Shown: positions 16,270 to 25,380 of the stretch, one piece after another
Numbering within the stretch: the first letter of the stretch is position 1
Layout: the number at the start of each line of letters is the position of its first letter
Virus record (IMG/VR): IMGVR_UViG_3300022074_000068
Location: 1-51,441 of that record
Direction: 5' to 3' (one strand)
Origin: a virus
DNA length: 51,441 nucleotides
Program-made: the position numbers and the translations under genes
Notes under the pieces: generated by a model
Seen by the model: the letters and a program-made list of their open reading frames with translations, nothing else
Databases searched by the model: none
Told to the model about the DNA's origin: nothing

Positions 16270-16842
16270 ATGGGTCTTTGGCAAGATTTAACAGGTTGGA
16301 TTGATCCTACAGTGAATTGGGTTGCAGAAGCACTAGATTATACTGCTGAAGCTAAAAGCACATTAGATGAGTATGGTGTTACAGTTCCGGGAGATCTTAT
16401 GACTGCAGGAGATTACCTAGTAGATGACATTAAAGATGTAGTTGGATTTGCAAAAAAAGGTTACAAAGTGTATAGTGAAGTAGCAGGTCTTTACGATAAA
16501 ACAACAGGCAAAAGAACAGATAAACAGTATTTTAGTCAACCATCATTTAGAAAGCAAGCTAGATCAGTTGGAGACTTAACATCTGGATCTAGAGCTTACA
16601 CACGAACAAGTCCTGCGACAGGTAATCCTGTAAATATAGGGTATGCCAATCCTGACGTTAGATCATATCTAACACAATTAGCACAAAGTTCGTATAATCA
16701 ACAAATGAATAATATGTTTTCAAGTTATCTTGTATCACCAACCAAAGTAACAGGACAAAAAACAATAGGTATAGGATCGACTACTGTTAAAGGCGTAGCA
16801 AAGAAAACAAAAACATCTAGAAAATCAAGAGGTTTAGAATAA
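16270..16842 (+). CDS. Putative virion protein, unknown
   Basis: A 190-residue protein beginning MGLWQDLTGWIDPTVNWVAEAL, an amphipathic, Trp-containing helix that could touch membrane. The middle is mixed, and the basic C-terminal tail reads KGVAKKTKTSRKSRG. There is a good ribosome site (AAAGGAG) and the stop overlaps the next ATG. Lying inside the internal protein block, it is probably a minor virion component; no family recognised. Confidence 0.6.
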   Translation: MGLWQDLTGWIDPTVNWVAEALDYTAEAKSTLDEYGVTVPGDLMTAGDYLVDDIKDVVGFAKKGYKVYSEVAGLYDKTTGKRTDKQYFSQPSFRKQARSVGDLTSGSRAYTRTSPATGNPVNIGYANPDVRSYLTQLAQSSYNQQMNNMFSSYLVSPTKVTGQKTIGIGSTTVKGVAKKTKTSRKSRGLE

Positions 16843-17408
16843 TGATTGAGGGTATGAATGAAGAGATGCAACCCATGAGAGGTTCAGTAGAAGCAAAAGA
16901 TGAATTTGCTGTAGCACCTCCCGGTCATTCTCTTACCACAGATAACACACGATGGTCGTGGGGTAATCCACCTGTAGATGTAGATCCAGAGATAGTTTTA
17001 ACTAGAGCTATAAGTTCACTCAAAAAACCAAAAGTGCGTAACGAGATGATAAAACTACTTATTGGTGGCGTGTCAGTAGAAACTATGGTTGAGGGTTATA
17101 TACTGCAAGGTTTTCATGATGGTAGATTTACACCTGATGTTGGATTACTCATAAAACCTGCTTTAGCTACCGTTGTAGCAGGAATGGCAGAAGAAGATGG
17201 AGTGCCGTACCGTATGTTTGAAAATAAAGATGCAGGTGAAGAAGATACAATGGATGATAAAACATTCTTTAAGATGATTAAAACAAACAACCCACGTATG
17301 TTTGCATTTATAAAAGAAAATGTAAATCAGTCTATACGTGAAGGTAACAAACCTCTTGAAGAAAACTTTTTAAACGCAGAATTAAAAACGGAAGAAGATG
17401 AACAATGA
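16842..17408 (+). CDS. Conserved marine-phage virion-block protein
   Basis: A 188-residue acidic protein with APPGHSLTTDN-RW-WG-PP near the N-terminus and a helical core (EIVLTRAISSLKKPKVRNEMIKLLIGGVSVETMVEGYILQGF, then DVGLLIKPALATVVAGMAEEDG). I recognise this layout from hypothetical proteins of marine podoviruses and myoviruses, always near structural genes. The last codons overlap the next start by 4 bp (ATGA). Role unknown. Confidence 0.72.
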   Translation: MIEGMNEEMQPMRGSVEAKDEFAVAPPGHSLTTDNTRWSWGNPPVDVDPEIVLTRAISSLKKPKVRNEMIKLLIGGVSVETMVEGYILQGFHDGRFTPDVGLLIKPALATVVAGMAEEDGVPYRMFENKDAGEEDTMDDKTFFKMIKTNNPRMFAFIKENVNQSIREGNKPLEENFLNAELKTEEDEQ

Positions 17409-19669
17409 GTATCGGTTTAGGATTCATAAAAGGTTTAGTTGGTGGTTTTACACAAAATATAGCACAAGAGCAACAAGCACGTGGTGCTGACGATCAACGA
17501 ATTGCTGATGTAGAAAACTTGATATTACAAGCGTCTTTAGATCCTAAAAAAAGAGTTCCTGAAGAAGTAGGAGCTATGTTAAAAAAAGCAAAATCAGATA
17601 TTAGTCAAAGAGGTGGTATTGATCTTTTTGGTAGAGCAGGACCTAGATTAAAACTTGATATGGATAACATAGCAAAGAGTTTAAGTGACATTGATCCTAG
17701 TGACGATGATCAAAAGTTTTTACAATTTGGCAGAGTTAAAATACCTGTTAGTGCAAAATATCAAACAGGAACAGGTAAAGCTTCGTTTATAAATGATTCT
17801 AAACTTGCATTAGATGCAGTACAAAATTATTATTTAAACAATCCTGCATTTTTAACAAGAGACAAAGCTTATTTTGATCAAACTCCTGTTGTAGGCACTG
17901 CTTTTAAAAACTTCTTACAAGCTCAAGGAGAGAATTTTTCTTTAGGATCTGCTAGTGCTGTCAACCCAGATGAGGGTGATAAATATGTAAGTGTGCCATC
18001 TCCGTTTCATCAACATCCATTTATAAGAGATAGTTTTATGTTGAGTATGAACCCAATACTTAAAGAATCTAGTATAGCCTACAACAGTGCTATGAAAAAA
18101 TTAAATGAATCTAAGATGACAGAATCAAGTTTTGAAAATACAGTTTTATTGCCATTTGCAGAATCTGAAGATGATAAAAGTTTGGTATTTTATCCATACA
18201 AATTTGGTGATAAAACAACTGTTCCAATACTAGAAAAGATAGCAGACATAAATAACTTTCCTACAATAGGTGAGTACTTATATAACTATAGAAAAAATGC
18301 ACAAATAGATTTACCCATAGTCACAGACGATCTTAGTCCGACTGGTGCTACTTTGTTTCCAAAGACAACATTTCAACAGTTTTTTCCTAGAGTTATGCAC
18401 GCAGTTGAGTTATATAAATTAAATGCGTGGAAAAAACCTATAAATCAAACAACCGATGATGTTATAAAAATTGTAGGTTATATGAATAGTTCAAGCAATT
18501 TTGATCAATCAGATCCTGCTGAAAAAATAAAAGCATTGGCTATGGTTCAAACTATAGATCCTGCAGATTTACTTTCTCAACAATATGCTAAATTTTCAAC
18601 TTACGATTTTAAAGATGACGATATAAGTGATGCAAGAAATAAAGTCTTTAAAAGATATACAGATGTTAGTATAGAGGATTTTCAAAAAAGATTTAAAGCA
18701 AACAGTGATGTTGTACTAAAACTTGATAGTTTTGTTAAAAATGAATTAAAGGAAGATACAAGTGCAGGAGGTATCACAAGAGGTATAAAGAAAGTGTTAG
18801 GAGGTATAACAGCACCTAGTGGTCAGTTTCAACAAGTTTTTGATTTCTTTACTGGTGGTGCAGGTAACTTATCAGGAGGAGATTTAAAAAAGGGAACTAC
18901 TTTTCAAACTTTAAAAGCAATAGTTGAAAAAGTAAAAAGTAAAGGTGGCTTAGAAAGTGAATTAGCATTTATCCAACAAAACGAAGCTCTTATGATAGTT
19001 TTAGCAGCCAATATGGCAAGAGCATTAGATCCTGCAGGTAGATTATCTAACCAAGATTTTGAAGTTCAATTGACTAGATTAGGTGCATCAAAATGGTTCG
19101 GAACTAAGAAAGGAAGTTTAGCTGCACTAGAATCTGTTGTAGATGAGTTTAACACAGAGTACGGTAAAATTAAAATGATTGATACGGTGCTTATAAACTC
19201 TAGTAGAGGATTTAACAAAGATCAATTGCAAGTATTATCTGCAAACAGATTGTTTAATAGTATTCAACAGACATCATTAGTTCAACAAACTATTTTAGGT
19301 GAGACTGACGAAATTCAATTTGTAGAAGATGAAACGGTTGTGTCTAAAAACCTTGTAGGTCCTAACGGATTGCCAATAACTTATAAAGTAGACGTTAACG
19401 GTAACGACTATTATTTTGAAAACGGTGTTCAAATTTCTAAAGAACAAATAAAATCTGTAAGTCAAACAATTACTAATACAAACGTTGAAGTAAAACCAAA
19501 CACGCAAGAAGTAAAACCAAAAAATGAAGTACAAGTTGATCAAAAACAAACTTTAAAAATTAATATGAAAGATATAACAGGTGGTAACAATGTTGATGGA
19601 TTTACAATAAAAGGATTAGACTACAAAGTAAAACAATTACCAAACGGTGAATTTATTAGAGTTGATTAA
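17405..19669 (+). CDS. Large putative internal virion/ejection protein
   Basis: A 754-residue protein starting with a hydrophobic Gly-rich segment (SIGLGFIKGLVGGFTQNIAQEQQ), then mostly helical. Near residue 455-500 there is a Gly-rich stretch (GGITRGIKKVLGGITAPSGQF and FFTGGAGNLSGG). The C-terminus is beta-like (YKVDVNGNDYYFENGVQISKEQ) with a Lys/Val/Asn linker. No catalytic motif was found. Size, location between the fibre genes and the 1,565-aa protein, and Gly-rich amphipathic pieces fit an ejection-core component analogous to T7 gp15 in role, not by visible homology. Confidence 0.6.
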   Translation: MSIGLGFIKGLVGGFTQNIAQEQQARGADDQRIADVENLILQASLDPKKRVPEEVGAMLKKAKSDISQRGGIDLFGRAGPRLKLDMDNIAKSLSDIDPSDDDQKFLQFGRVKIPVSAKYQTGTGKASFINDSKLALDAVQNYYLNNPAFLTRDKAYFDQTPVVGTAFKNFLQAQGENFSLGSASAVNPDEGDKYVSVPSPFHQHPFIRDSFMLSMNPILKESSIAYNSAMKKLNESKMTESSFENTVLLPFAESEDDKSLVFYPYKFGDKTTVPILEKIADINNFPTIGEYLYNYRKNAQIDLPIVTDDLSPTGATLFPKTTFQQFFPRVMHAVELYKLNAWKKPINQTTDDVIKIVGYMNSSSNFDQSDPAEKIKALAMVQTIDPADLLSQQYAKFSTYDFKDDDISDARNKVFKRYTDVSIEDFQKRFKANSDVVLKLDSFVKNELKEDTSAGGITRGIKKVLGGITAPSGQFQQVFDFFTGGAGNLSGGDLKKGTTFQTLKAIVEKVKSKGGLESELAFIQQNEALMIVLAANMARALDPAGRLSNQDFEVQLTRLGASKWFGTKKGSLAALESVVDEFNTEYGKIKMIDTVLINSSRGFNKDQLQVLSANRLFNSIQQTSLVQQTILGETDEIQFVEDETVVSKNLVGPNGLPITYKVDVNGNDYYFENGVQISKEQIKSVSQTITNTNVEVKPNTQEVKPKNEVQVDQKQTLKINMKDITGGNNVDGFTIKGLDYKVKQLPNGEFIRVD

Positions 19670-19679
19670 AGGTATGTAA

Positions 19680-22600
19680 ATGGCAGAAGTGCAAACACAA
19701 ATAAAAGACGATACCGAAGAAGATAAAGTTGAAGAAAACAAAGTTGTGAAAGACAATGTAGAAGAGAACAAAGTCATCACTCCTTCTGTTAATGATAATT
19801 CAACTATGGATATTGTTGTCAATCCTACAGCTAATTTAGGCGATCCTAAAATAAAAAAAATTGTTAAAGAGGATATAGTCACACAAGGAGAAGAGGGCAA
19901 GATAACCTATGATAAGATTATTTCAGGAGAAGTAGATCAAATAGGTGGTCAAAAAATAGACTTTGTTACAAAGACATTAGCACAAGAAGGTCATGTTCCC
20001 TCTATTATAAAAATAGAAAAGTTAGCAAAGGATGCTCCTAAACCAACTGACGTTAAGATAGGTGGTATTAGGAAAGGCGAAGTCATGTCTTTCACAGGAT
20101 TATCCGAAGATCAAGTTACAGACTTAACCCAGTATGCAACAGGTAGATTAAGAGTTCTTAATGCTTTACAAGCAGAAAATCCTCAAACTGGCGAATCTCG
20201 TGTTCAAGATAAAAGAATACAACAGTTGCTCGTTGATTATTATAGCACTGGTCAATTCTACACAGAAATAGCTAAAAGATTAGCAGAGTCTGGTAGAGGT
20301 TTAACTTTGACACCTGTCCTTGCAAACATGGCGTATCATCTTGTGGGTGCTGCCACGGATGCAGTAGATTTACCTGACAATGCACAAAGACTTTTTGGAT
20401 TTACAGTTGAAGATGAGACATTTGCTGACTCGTGGAACAAACGATCTCCTGCAATGGCAGAGTTTTATCAACAGTATAAGGCAATGATTGAAGAAGATCT
20501 AGGAGCGTCTGGATTAACAACAGCTTCTGCAATGAATGATGATCTAAAAAAGATATACGTAGAGGTGTATGGTCAAGAAGAGTACGATAAAAGATATAAA
20601 ATAACAAATCCTGTAACAGGTAAAAAAGTAGAACTTCCTATAATAAGTGAAGAGCTAGGTCAAGATCTTTTAAAAATAGCGTTTGATGAATTACCTATAG
20701 AGCAACGTGTAGCTACAATGATATTAGAAAATGTAGGTATAGGTGGTATTATAGCTAAAGCAAGATTGTACAATGGTAAGTTTGATCTTAAAAAAGCTCA
20801 AGATCTAAGAAAAAATGAGCCAGAAGAATATGGTGGTTTAACTAATATTCAAATCCTAAGAAAGTCAAATATAAAAAATGCGTCAAATGGATTTACTAAA
20901 GCTTGGTACAAAACAACAGCTAACATAGGCAGACGATTTAAAATGAGAGGTGCTGTTGATTCAGCACAACATAATTTGGATAGAGACAATGCTGTTCGTT
21001 TACTAGATAAACAGATAGGAGATGTTCAAAAAGAATTAAATGGATCAAAATTAGATACGTTTAATAAAAACAGACTTCTTAATAAGTTAGAAAATTTAGA
21101 AACACAAAGAACTAAATTTGTTTTTCCCTTTCCTCGTAAAACATTTATGACTGGTGTATTTAAAGATGAATTAGTTATAGGACTCGGACAAGGAGCAGGA
21201 TATGAAATTAGTAGATTTTATGGCTTTAATACAGATGCAGGTGAAGTAATAGGTGCTTTGTCTACGGCAACAGGAGTTCCACAATTTTTAATTAAAAAAT
21301 CACTTGTAGGAAAATACGCACCTTTAACACTTGCAAATAATTGGACTGGAGGTGCATTAACAAACTTTGCATCAACTATAGAGATGTTACCTTTTATAAA
21401 GAAAGGTACATTTATTGATCGCAGATTTGAAACTCTAGAGGATGAACTTGGCGTTCCGTTAACAATAGAGCAAAAAGTAGCTGTAGAAGAAACATCAAGA
21501 ATTATAAAAAACTTGAATCCTGAACAAAGAGAGATGATATGGAACTCAATAAATGAGTATCAACGAGTAAGAGATAGAATTGTAAATTCTTTTAAAGATC
21601 CTGAAAAAAGAAAAGAAGCTAGAAGATTGTTTCAATTAAGTTTTGCTCACATATCAGGATTAGCACCATTACAAGCCTTACAAGCAAAAGCTTCAGGTAA
21701 ATTAAGTGCAACAGGTAGAAACCTTGAAGATGCTATAGGGTATCAATTACAAGCAGAAAATACAGTTGCTGCGGCCACAGCTGCAATAAATAATCTTAGA
21801 AGAATGGTAAGAGATGACTTAACTGTTGATACTGAAGATAGAGAAGTTTTAACAACGTTTGTAGAAAACTTTCAAAAAGCATCAGACAATTATACTTTAA
21901 TGGTCAACGAAAATAAAATAGACTATATGAAGCAACTTCAAGAATTAAAAAATAATATAATAAAAGATCCAACTAAAAGTTTACCTTCCAACTTAATATC
22001 ATCACTGGCAGAGATGGAAGTAAAAATAACTGCAGGTGCAGCTAACAATCTTGAGAAAAAACGTGATATATATATTGAAACAACTAAAGATGTATTTAAA
22101 CAACTAAATCTTAGAGGTAAAAATTTACAACTTCTAAGGGGTACACCTGAATACAAATTTCAATTAGGTAAATACATAGAGGAAGTATACGATGCTCGTG
22201 ACGAAAGTATTTATCTTCAAAGTAAACTTTTGTATCAACCCATAGATGCTGATGGTGATCTCATTAATATATCAAATGTAGTTGCAGACTTAATGGGTAG
22301 AGAAAAAAGGTTATCTGGAAAAGAATTAAAACAATTTTTTTCAGCAGAAGGAGATTTATTCAGAAGTAGATCTGGTAGATATCTTAGACAATCCATGAAC
22401 TCTATGGCAAAAAGAAATCTTAAAAAAGAATTAGGTTTAGAAGATGATGATTTTACTCAACTACAAGCGTACCATGCTAATCCTGAACTATTGAAAGGTG
22501 CTGACAAAGAGGACTATTTAGTAGATCCTAGTCCGTTAAACATAGCTTTTTTATACATGCAAAAGTCAAAAGGAGATGCAGAAAAAGCTAGATTTTCACC

Positions 22601-24377
22601 ATTCAAAGGCACGGTATCTGAAGTTGAGGATTTAAGACGACACCTTGTAAATTTAAGTATGCGAACTAAAGAATCAAATCCTAGTTTAAGTAAACAGTAC
22701 GGTGATCTCGCAGAAACGGTCAACTCTTCTTTGATGGCAGATTCAAGAGCAGAAGATATACTTAACGCACGTAAGGGATATAAAAAATTAAATTTTGATC
22801 CAGTAAGAAAAGGTGGCATAGGTCAAAAATTAGATACAGCTAGAAATAATCAACCTGCTAAAGAATTTGTTGCAGAAAACGAGTATAAATATCAATACGT
22901 AACAGGGTTTCAACCAGAAAACTTTCATGATGGATTTGGCAAAAACATGGAAAAAATCCTAAAGAAAGACGATCCTACTGCAGTAACTGCTTTGATGAAA
23001 GAAAAAAGGGAGTTGGTAGAATTTTGGACTGCAGACTCATCTGTGCCTAGAGTTTTTGATTTGACAACAGAAGAGGGAAGAGAAAAGTTAGCTACTGTTT
23101 CTAGTTTGGTATCGGCAAGTATATATGAACATTGGGGAACAGCTAGAGATGCAGTTTTAGAAAAATTGCGTAGACAACAAAGAGCAGGTATATCTGTAGG
23201 TCCTGAAGATTATGATTTTACTAGTGCTGAACGAATACAACAACTACAAAATCTTCTTACAGTGCAAGTGAAAACAGCACCCACCAAAGTTGGCACTCGT
23301 GGAATGGAAATCCCCGGAGAAATACAAACTGTCAAATTAGTTGATCTATCTCAAATAGTTAATGAAGAAAAAGAATTACTTAACTTACTTGATGTCAGTT
23401 CAAGAGCTAGAAAAGAACTAAAAGATTTAACAGACGAATTAAACGACACAACAAGTTTGTTAAATGAACGTGCAGCAGCAAAGTTTAAAATACAAGATAA
23501 AGGAAGTAAGGAGCTTGAAAAAGTAGCTAATATAAGAGACTCTGAACAGTTTTACAAAATGTATGTAGAACAAGGATCTCCTAGCATGATAGCAACTTTA
23601 CGAGAAAATTATATTACTTCTAGAATTTATGATGGTAAAGTTACACGTGAAGAAGCTCTAGCAGAATTTAAACAAGGCATGGTATTTCATATAACAGAAG
23701 GTCTTTTAAAAAGAGCAGGGAAACAAAGATCAGAAAATACATTGACAGGTATAGATGGATTACCTTTTCAACTTACAGAGTTTACAAATGCAGGTCAATT
23801 AGCTACAGATCTTACTGATACTAACACACAAAAAATATTGAGTGTTATTGGCTTTGAGGATAAACACATTCAACATCTCGAAGATTTAGGTAGGTTCTTT
23901 GAATATGCTCAAGGTTCTAGTTTAGCTAGATACGATGTCTACGGTGGTGTTAGATCAATATCGCCCAATGAATTAATAAGTCGTGCATTTAATTTAGCTA
24001 GAGGTATGGTAAGTCCTACATATGTTGCAGGAGAATTTAGTGCAAGAATACTAATATCTAAGCAACAAGAACTAATAGCTCTTGCAGCTCAAAGTAAAGA
24101 AGCTGCGAGGATACTTGGTGATGTGTTGCAAAATCCAACAGCAGTAGTTGCTAATGATATAAAGACATTAGCTGTTCTCTTAAAAGAATTTGCTGCTACA
24201 AAGCTACTACAACTTGGAGCAAAAGCACCATCTTACTTACCTGCTAGTGATCTACAAGCTGCCTATTTAGAAACTCAAGGAGTTGATTTTAGTTCAGTTC
24301 TTGAAGATCCCAAACGTAAAAAACAACCATTAGAAAAACTATATGAAGAGGAAAAAGTTAATGAAAATGTACAATAA
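19680..24377 (+). CDS. Giant putative internal virion/ejection protein (1565 aa)
   Basis: The largest gene in the window. Residues 1-60 are acidic and probably disordered. The rest is helical, Lys/Glu/Gln-rich with long coiled-coil-like runs. A Gly-rich, hydrophobic patch near residues 498-545 (LVIGLGQGAGYEISRFYG and STATGVPQFLIKK) could insert into membrane. I find no lytic transglycosylase or protease motif. It ends the virion block and occupies the place of the biggest ejection protein in T7-like phages (gp16), which motivates the call. Function unproven. Confidence 0.6.
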   Translation: MAEVQTQIKDDTEEDKVEENKVVKDNVEENKVITPSVNDNSTMDIVVNPTANLGDPKIKKIVKEDIVTQGEEGKITYDKIISGEVDQIGGQKIDFVTKTLAQEGHVPSIIKIEKLAKDAPKPTDVKIGGIRKGEVMSFTGLSEDQVTDLTQYATGRLRVLNALQAENPQTGESRVQDKRIQQLLVDYYSTGQFYTEIAKRLAESGRGLTLTPVLANMAYHLVGAATDAVDLPDNAQRLFGFTVEDETFADSWNKRSPAMAEFYQQYKAMIEEDLGASGLTTASAMNDDLKKIYVEVYGQEEYDKRYKITNPVTGKKVELPIISEELGQDLLKIAFDELPIEQRVATMILENVGIGGIIAKARLYNGKFDLKKAQDLRKNEPEEYGGLTNIQILRKSNIKNASNGFTKAWYKTTANIGRRFKMRGAVDSAQHNLDRDNAVRLLDKQIGDVQKELNGSKLDTFNKNRLLNKLENLETQRTKFVFPFPRKTFMTGVFKDELVIGLGQGAGYEISRFYGFNTDAGEVIGALSTATGVPQFLIKKSLVGKYAPLTLANNWTGGALTNFASTIEMLPFIKKGTFIDRRFETLEDELGVPLTIEQKVAVEETSRIIKNLNPEQREMIWNSINEYQRVRDRIVNSFKDPEKRKEARRLFQLSFAHISGLAPLQALQAKASGKLSATGRNLEDAIGYQLQAENTVAAATAAINNLRRMVRDDLTVDTEDREVLTTFVENFQKASDNYTLMVNENKIDYMKQLQELKNNIIKDPTKSLPSNLISSLAEMEVKITAGAANNLEKKRDIYIETTKDVFKQLNLRGKNLQLLRGTPEYKFQLGKYIEEVYDARDESIYLQSKLLYQPIDADGDLINISNVVADLMGREKRLSGKELKQFFSAEGDLFRSRSGRYLRQSMNSMAKRNLKKELGLEDDDFTQLQAYHANPELLKGADKEDYLVDPSPLNIAFLYMQKSKGDAEKARFSPFKGTVSEVEDLRRHLVNLSMRTKESNPSLSKQYGDLAETVNSSLMADSRAEDILNARKGYKKLNFDPVRKGGIGQKLDTARNNQPAKEFVAENEYKYQYVTGFQPENFHDGFGKNMEKILKKDDPTAVTALMKEKRELVEFWTADSSVPRVFDLTTEEGREKLATVSSLVSASIYEHWGTARDAVLEKLRRQQRAGISVGPEDYDFTSAERIQQLQNLLTVQVKTAPTKVGTRGMEIPGEIQTVKLVDLSQIVNEEKELLNLLDVSSRARKELKDLTDELNDTTSLLNERAAAKFKIQDKGSKELEKVANIRDSEQFYKMYVEQGSPSMIATLRENYITSRIYDGKVTREEALAEFKQGMVFHITEGLLKRAGKQRSENTLTGIDGLPFQLTEFTNAGQLATDLTDTNTQKILSVIGFEDKHIQHLEDLGRFFEYAQGSSLARYDVYGGVRSISPNELISRAFNLARGMVSPTYVAGEFSARILISKQQELIALAAQSKEAARILGDVLQNPTAVVANDIKTLAVLLKEFAATKLLQLGAKAPSYLPASDLQAAYLETQGVDFSSVLEDPKRKKQPLEKLYEEEKVNENVQ

Positions 24378-24693
24378 CGGACAACGCCCACAAAAAATGT
24401 ATGGTGGTGGTATGGCTATGAGAAAACCTATGATGATGGGTGGACTTGCTGAAAAGAACAGAAGCCAAAATACCATGACACCTAAAGCAACAGACTCAAT
24501 GGGTATGATGACCCAACAGAAGAAGTTTGGTATGGGTTACAATCTTGGTGGTGCGATTAAAAAGTTTGAAAATAAAAGTAGTGGTGGTAAGCTTACAGGC
24601 AAGAAAAAAGAGTTGGCAGCAATGTATGGCAATCCAAATGAGATAACACGTGGTGACATAATTACTGCGGCCAAAAAGAAAAAGAAATCTTAA
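24361..24693 (+). CDS. Met/Gly/Lys-rich small protein, end of virion block
   Basis: 110 residues from the ATG at 24361, which follows AGAGGA at 8-9 bp. The open frame extends to 24343 but without a better start. The protein is rich in Met, Gly and Lys (MYGGGMAMRKPMMMGG, MGMMTQQKKFGMGYNLGGA) and ends in KKKKKS, much like the protein at 1541. It overlaps the end of the giant gene by 17 bp, and its stop overlaps by 4 bp with the stop of the convergent minus-strand gene. Role unknown. Confidence 0.7.
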   Translation: MKMYNNGQRPQKMYGGGMAMRKPMMMGGLAEKNRSQNTMTPKATDSMGMMTQQKKFGMGYNLGGAIKKFENKSSGGKLTGKKKELAAMYGNPNEITRGDIITAAKKKKKS

Positions 24694-24911
24694 ATATAGT
24701 TTCGTGAACCACTCATTATATCATCAGCACTCTTCCTCAAGTACCGAAGCAGTGATGCAACCTGACTTGTGCCACTATACATAGGCAACCCAGTATTCAA
24801 TTCTCGTTCGAGATCGTCAGGGGTAACTGCTTCGTAGTTCATCTCCACATTCCCCTCTTTATTTAAAAATACTTCTAATGAAAATAGTTTAGCTTTAGTT
24901 TTTGATATCAT
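24690..24911 (-). CDS. Small protein, last gene of the leftward operon
   Basis: A 73-residue protein with a beta-like start (AKLFSLEVFLNKEGNVEMNYEAV) and a helical end (TSQVASLLRYLRKSADDIMSGS). It overlaps the upstream nuclease gene by 17 bp and ends convergently with the plus-strand gene, sharing 4 bp. No family recognised. There is no hairpin between the convergent genes, so transcripts from both sides may run into each other here. Confidence 0.6.
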   Translation of the reverse strand: MISKTKAKLFSLEVFLNKEGNVEMNYEAVTPDDLERELNTGLPMYSGTSQVASLLRYLRKSADDIMSGSRNYI

Positions 24912-25380
24912 GGCAAGGACTCAATTGACTTATCTGTAGGTTATAACAATCAGCCTTGAATGTATAGCCGTTGTTATAATCAATATCCCCTTTTCTGTAT
25001 AGGGTGGCTTCTTTGTAAAAGCTCTGTTTGGATATGCCACCAAGAATCCAAGCTTTAGTTAAATCTGTAAGTATGCGAACAAACACATACGCATCACAAT
25101 CTTGTTTAGTTCCATGCAACGCTACAGAACAATCATAAAAAGGTTTAGGCTTAGAGTTACAACGCTTGGTCTTAACATCTATTCTCATCCCATCCTTCAC
25201 AAGATCGTAATCGTATGTATTCATCTGCTCTGCTTCAATACTATCAGCAACAATTATCTCACCTATCGCACCTACAACGTTGCTAGTGCCACCTGTAATA
25301 CTTCCCTGCAATATGCCCACAGTAGAAGCTTTTTCCCTCGCACGGTTCATATAATCGTCATTGATCGGTATCTCTATCAT
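24895..25380 (-). CDS. PD-(D/E)XK nuclease-like protein
   Basis: A 161-residue protein with the core of a restriction-endonuclease fold: a helix with Glu41 (VVGAIGEIIV), Asp59 in YDYDL, then Asp68 and Lys70 in RIDVKTKR, matching the pattern E...D...(D/E)xK with a Gly-containing turn between. The remaining part (VALHGTKQDCDAYVFVRI) gives the following core strands. Possible roles are host DNA degradation or processing of phage DNA ends; the sequence does not say which. It starts on the last base of the ribonucleotide reductase stop. Confidence 0.7.
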   Translation of the reverse strand: MIEIPINDDYMNRAREKASTVGILQGSITGGTSNVVGAIGEIIVADSIEAEQMNTYDYDLVKDGMRIDVKTKRCNSKPKPFYDCSVALHGTKQDCDAYVFVRILTDLTKAWILGGISKQSFYKEATLYRKGDIDYNNGYTFKADCYNLQISQLSPCHDIKN

